Shown: in pieces, positions 62,042 through 64,000 of the stretch
Position numbering within the stretch: the stretch's first letter is position 1
Layout of the letters: every line of letters starts with the position of its first letter
Assembly (NCBI GenBank): GCA_016719755.1
Contig: JADJYM010000011.1
Span: forward strand, 124,001-188,000
DNA from: Novosphingobium sp.
Lineage (GTDB): Bacteria; Pseudomonadota; Alphaproteobacteria; Sphingomonadales; Sphingomonadaceae
Length of the DNA stretch: 64,000 nt
Direction of reading: 5' to 3'
Program-made: the position numbers and the translations under genes
Notes under the pieces: model-generated
The model's database searches: none
Told to the model about the DNA's origin: nothing
Seen by the model: only the letters and a program-made list of their open reading frames with translations

Positions 62042-62385
62042 ACGCGGTCGTCACGCCCTTTCCGCTCGGTCGCGCCGCACCGGCGCAGGTCGGTTTTGAG
62101 CGAGACGAACTCCAGCGCATTCTCGATCTTTATGGCCGGATGGTCGCCGCCGGGGAATGGCGCGACTATGCGATGGACTTTGGCAAGGACGCGGCGGTGT
62201 TCTGCGCCTATCGCCGCGCGGCGGAATATCCGCAGGCCCGGATCGAAAAGCGCCCGGCGCTGCGATCCAAGCAGGGAATGTGGACGCTCTACGGCGAGGG
62301 CGGGCAGGTGCTGAAGCGCGGCCATGAACTGGCGGGCGTGTTGTTCCCGCTGGAACGCCGTCTGGTCAAGCTGGTCTCGGACTGA
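62038..62385 (+). CDS. DUF2794 family protein
   Basis: A 115-aa small protein whose central [19 protein letters not shown], then [27 protein letters not shown] block matches the DUF2794 family of alphaproteobacteria; function unknown. It starts with TTG overlapping the cysE TGA (TTGA), with AAGGA in the preceding codons. Overlap with cysE means co-translation. Downstream gene converges. Confidence 0.85.
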   Translation: MNAVVTPFPLGRAAPAQVGFERDELQRILDLYGRMVAAGEWRDYAMDFGKDAAVFCAYRRAAEYPQARIEKRPALRSKQGMWTLYGEGGQVLKRGHELAGVLFPLERRLVKLVSD

Positions 62386-62412
62386 GGCCTTCGAACCAAC
62401 GGGGCGGGGGGC

Positions 62413-63072
62413 TTAGTCGAATGTCCCCTCGACCCGCGTCACGCTCTGCTGGGCCAGTGTGATCGCGGCGACGATCCGCCACAGGAACCAGGCCGAACCC
62501 GCCAGCAGCAGCAGGGCGAGCAGCAGGAACAGCCCGTTCACTCCGGGCGGGGTCATTAGCACGAACGGCGTGAGGCGGTCGAGCGCAGTGAGCAGCGTCA
62601 GCGCGAAAAGGATCAGCGTTCCCGCCACCCAGCAGCTCCACCATGAAGAGACCGTGTCGACGCTGACCCGCGCGAAGTGTTCCGGCTCGCCGTGGCTGCG
62701 GTTCCACAGCTCGCGCATTGCCTGGAAAGGAACGATCAGGCCTGCCACGGGCACCACGAAGCTGGCGGCGGCCCAGCCGGGGGCAAAGTTCAGCCCCTCC
62801 AGCGTCTCGGCATGGAGGTTGGCATGGGCGCGGTGGACCCAGACCATCAGCGCAAAGCCGCTCGCGGCGAGCGGCAGGGCGATGAAAAGCAGGAACCAGG
62901 GCAAGCCGACCATGAAGAACGAGATTCTGGTGGTCACCTCGCGGTAGAGCATCAGCGCGGCAAAGGCGGCCAGCAGCAGATCGACCAGCAGGAACAGGGC
63001 GATGAACACGCGCGTCACGGCGGAGCGGGTGCGAAGCGAGGCCATGCGGGCATCATGGACGGTTGCGGTCAT
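62413..63072 (-). CDS. DUF4328-like membrane protein
   Basis: A 219-aa membrane protein with about five hydrophobic segments (near residues 20-42, 53-77, 103-122, 145-165 and 180-202). The part with APGWAAASFVVPVAGLIVPFQAMRELWNRS is the DUF4328 signature. Function is unknown. It faces the DUF2794 gene and is preceded by another membrane-protein gene in the same direction. Confidence 0.8.
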   Translation of the reverse strand: MTATVHDARMASLRTRSAVTRVFIALFLLVDLLLAAFAALMLYREVTTRISFFMVGLPWFLLFIALPLAASGFALMVWVHRAHANLHAETLEGLNFAPGWAAASFVVPVAGLIVPFQAMRELWNRSHGEPEHFARVSVDTVSSWWSCWVAGTLILFALTLLTALDRLTPFVLMTPPGVNGLFLLLALLLLAGSAWFLWRIVAAITLAQQSVTRVEGTFD

Positions 63073-63135
63073 GACAGGAAAACTCCCCCTGCCAGCAAGG
63101 CTAGCAGGAGGAGCGGGCGCCGCAAGTGGCTGATT

Positions 63136-64000
63136 CTATGCGAGTGCGGTGCGGGTCGTGACCGGCAACCGGCTGCGCAGGGCGGCGGGCAGCTGTTCCA
63201 CCACAGCGCGGCGGATCGGTGACCAGAAGGCCGAGAGGCACAGCAGGGCCGACCCGATCACCAGGGCGGTAACCGCGACGTTGAGTTCCACCATGCCAAA
63301 TTCGCGGAACAGCCAGGTCAGCGCGATCAGGACGTAGGCGAGCGCCGAGACCAGCAGCGCGCGGCGGTCCACCGCCAGCGCGACCAGCCCCATGGCGACG
63401 TAGATCACCAGCACGCCCAGCACGGATCCGGCGCCGATGTTGTCGCCCTCCGTCACGCCCAGCCAGTTGAACAGCGGGTGGGCAATCATCGGCGCGGCCA
63501 GCAGGTGCAGCCAGAACGCCACATCGCTGCGGCGCGTTTCGCGCTGCGGATCGGTCATGTCCCAGCGCATGGCGAAGGCGAAGACGCCAAGCCCGGCGAC
63601 GAACACCAGCGGCAGCAGCAGGGCTTCCAGCCGCTCCTCGCCAACCATCGGCTCCAGCGCGGCGAGGACCAGGGCGAGGACCGTGCCGACCACGGCGGCG
63701 GCCCCCGCGGCGACGGTGATCGGCACCATGAAGCGCCGCCAGTGGAGCCACGCGGCGATGCCTGCACCAAGCCCGATGGCGGCGGCAATCAGGGCGGCCG
63801 TGCGTCCGGCCATGTCAGGATCGGCCTCGGCCAGGATATTGACCGGCACGGCGACCACGCCGCCGACAAACGCCAGCAGCAGCACGATCGAGGGCAGGGC
63901 CATGCGGCGTTTGCGGGTGAAGAATTCAGCCAGGCCCCACGCCGCGCCAGCGATCAGCAGGCCCGCCACGCCGGGCGCGATGGCCGCGCCGATCCCGCCC
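63136..64000 (-). CDS. Polytopic membrane protein, 5' truncated
   Basis: An open frame of 288 or more codons reads from the window edge to the stop at 63136, encoding many hydrophobic helices. The frame remains open to base 64000, so the start lies outside. The segment WGLAEFFTRKRRMALPSIVLL and following MVPITVAAGAAAVVGTVL are visible. No family is recognised with confidence. It is in the same direction as the DUF4328-like gene, 63 bases from its start. Confidence 0.7.
   Translation of the reverse strand, partial: GGIGAAIAPGVAGLLIAGAAWGLAEFFTRKRRMALPSIVLLLAFVGGVVAVPVNILAEADPDMAGRTAALIAAAIGLGAGIAAWLHWRRFMVPITVAAGAAAVVGTVLALVLAALEPMVGEERLEALLLPLVFVAGLGVFAFAMRWDMTDPQRETRRSDVAFWLHLLAAPMIAHPLFNWLGVTEGDNIGAGSVLGVLVIYVAMGLVALAVDRRALLVSALAYVLIALTWLFREFGMVELNVAVTALVIGSALLCLSAFWSPIRRAVVEQLPAALRSRLPVTTRTALA

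Noticed and set aside
1-64000. CRISPR arrays, tRNA, rRNA operons, IS elements
   Set aside because: No regularly spaced direct repeats, tRNA cloverleaf sequences, rRNA signatures or transposase genes were seen on reading the window.

Overview
The window is a GC-rich chromosomal segment with an alphaproteobacterial, sphingomonad-like (Novosphingobium/Sphingobium type) gene set. The support is a PhoK-type alkaline phosphatase with the same active-site numbering as the Sphingomonas enzyme, LigAB and LigM/DesA-type lignin-aromatic enzymes, a circularly permuted two-piece tmRNA gene, and tightly overlapping genes with many GTG/TTG starts. No rRNA, tRNA, CRISPR array, transposase or prophage module was recognised.

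Layout. 1-7095: a complete cbb3 oxidase biogenesis run, ccoN (5' truncated)-ccoO-ccoQ-ccoP-ccoG-ccoH-ccoI-ccoS, plus a small Cys-rich protein, followed by hemN. 8687-12398: ligA-ligB on the minus strand, divergent from an SDR dehydrogenase and a thiolase-like protein, with a 19-bp near-palindrome between them. 12567-17599: dsbD divergent from phoK, then a UbiH-type monooxygenase. 17698-24521: a HEPN-like protein, then a minus-strand haem block (hemC, hemD, mitofilin-like) divergent from tsaD-gpsA-flippase. 24578-28668: a helix-hairpin-helix membrane protein, NamZ (DUF1343) and uvrB.

28840-30225 is a clearly AT-richer islet carrying two adjacent genes, an unrecognised 158-aa protein and a DUF1828/DUF1829 protein, with its own promoter-like sequence and tandem hairpins at the end. 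It is the best candidate for an undescribed accessory system here. 30289-31591 holds an HTH-like protein interrupted in frame by a palindromic repeat, and a small membrane protein. 31725-35405 is a one-carbon/aromatic O-demethylation cluster (LigM-like, IclR, SnoaL-like, MetE-core-like) whose two outward promoters share a sequence motif.

35925-41705: GFA protein, LacI regulator, SDR, NUDIX, then lemA with two TPM-domain genes (one frameshifted by a G6 run), and mscL. 41790-42140: two-piece ssrA. 42253-46102: arginine succinyltransferase genes astB-astA with an M20 hydrolase. 46251-53985: malate synthase G, then rsmA-pdxA-surA-lptD. 54084-57243: pepA-holC, ndk, a YdcH-like gene and a small conserved gene, with twin near-identical terminators. 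57287-62385: purM-purN (PurN fused to a YjbR/MmcQ domain) divergent from a DUF2066-like protein, a DnaA-like Hda, cysE and DUF2794. 62413-64000: two membrane proteins, the last running off the window.

Three REP-like palindromes with the core GTCGAGC..GTCGAGACAC all lie between convergent genes. Function calls rest on motif and family recognition by reading; no database search was run.
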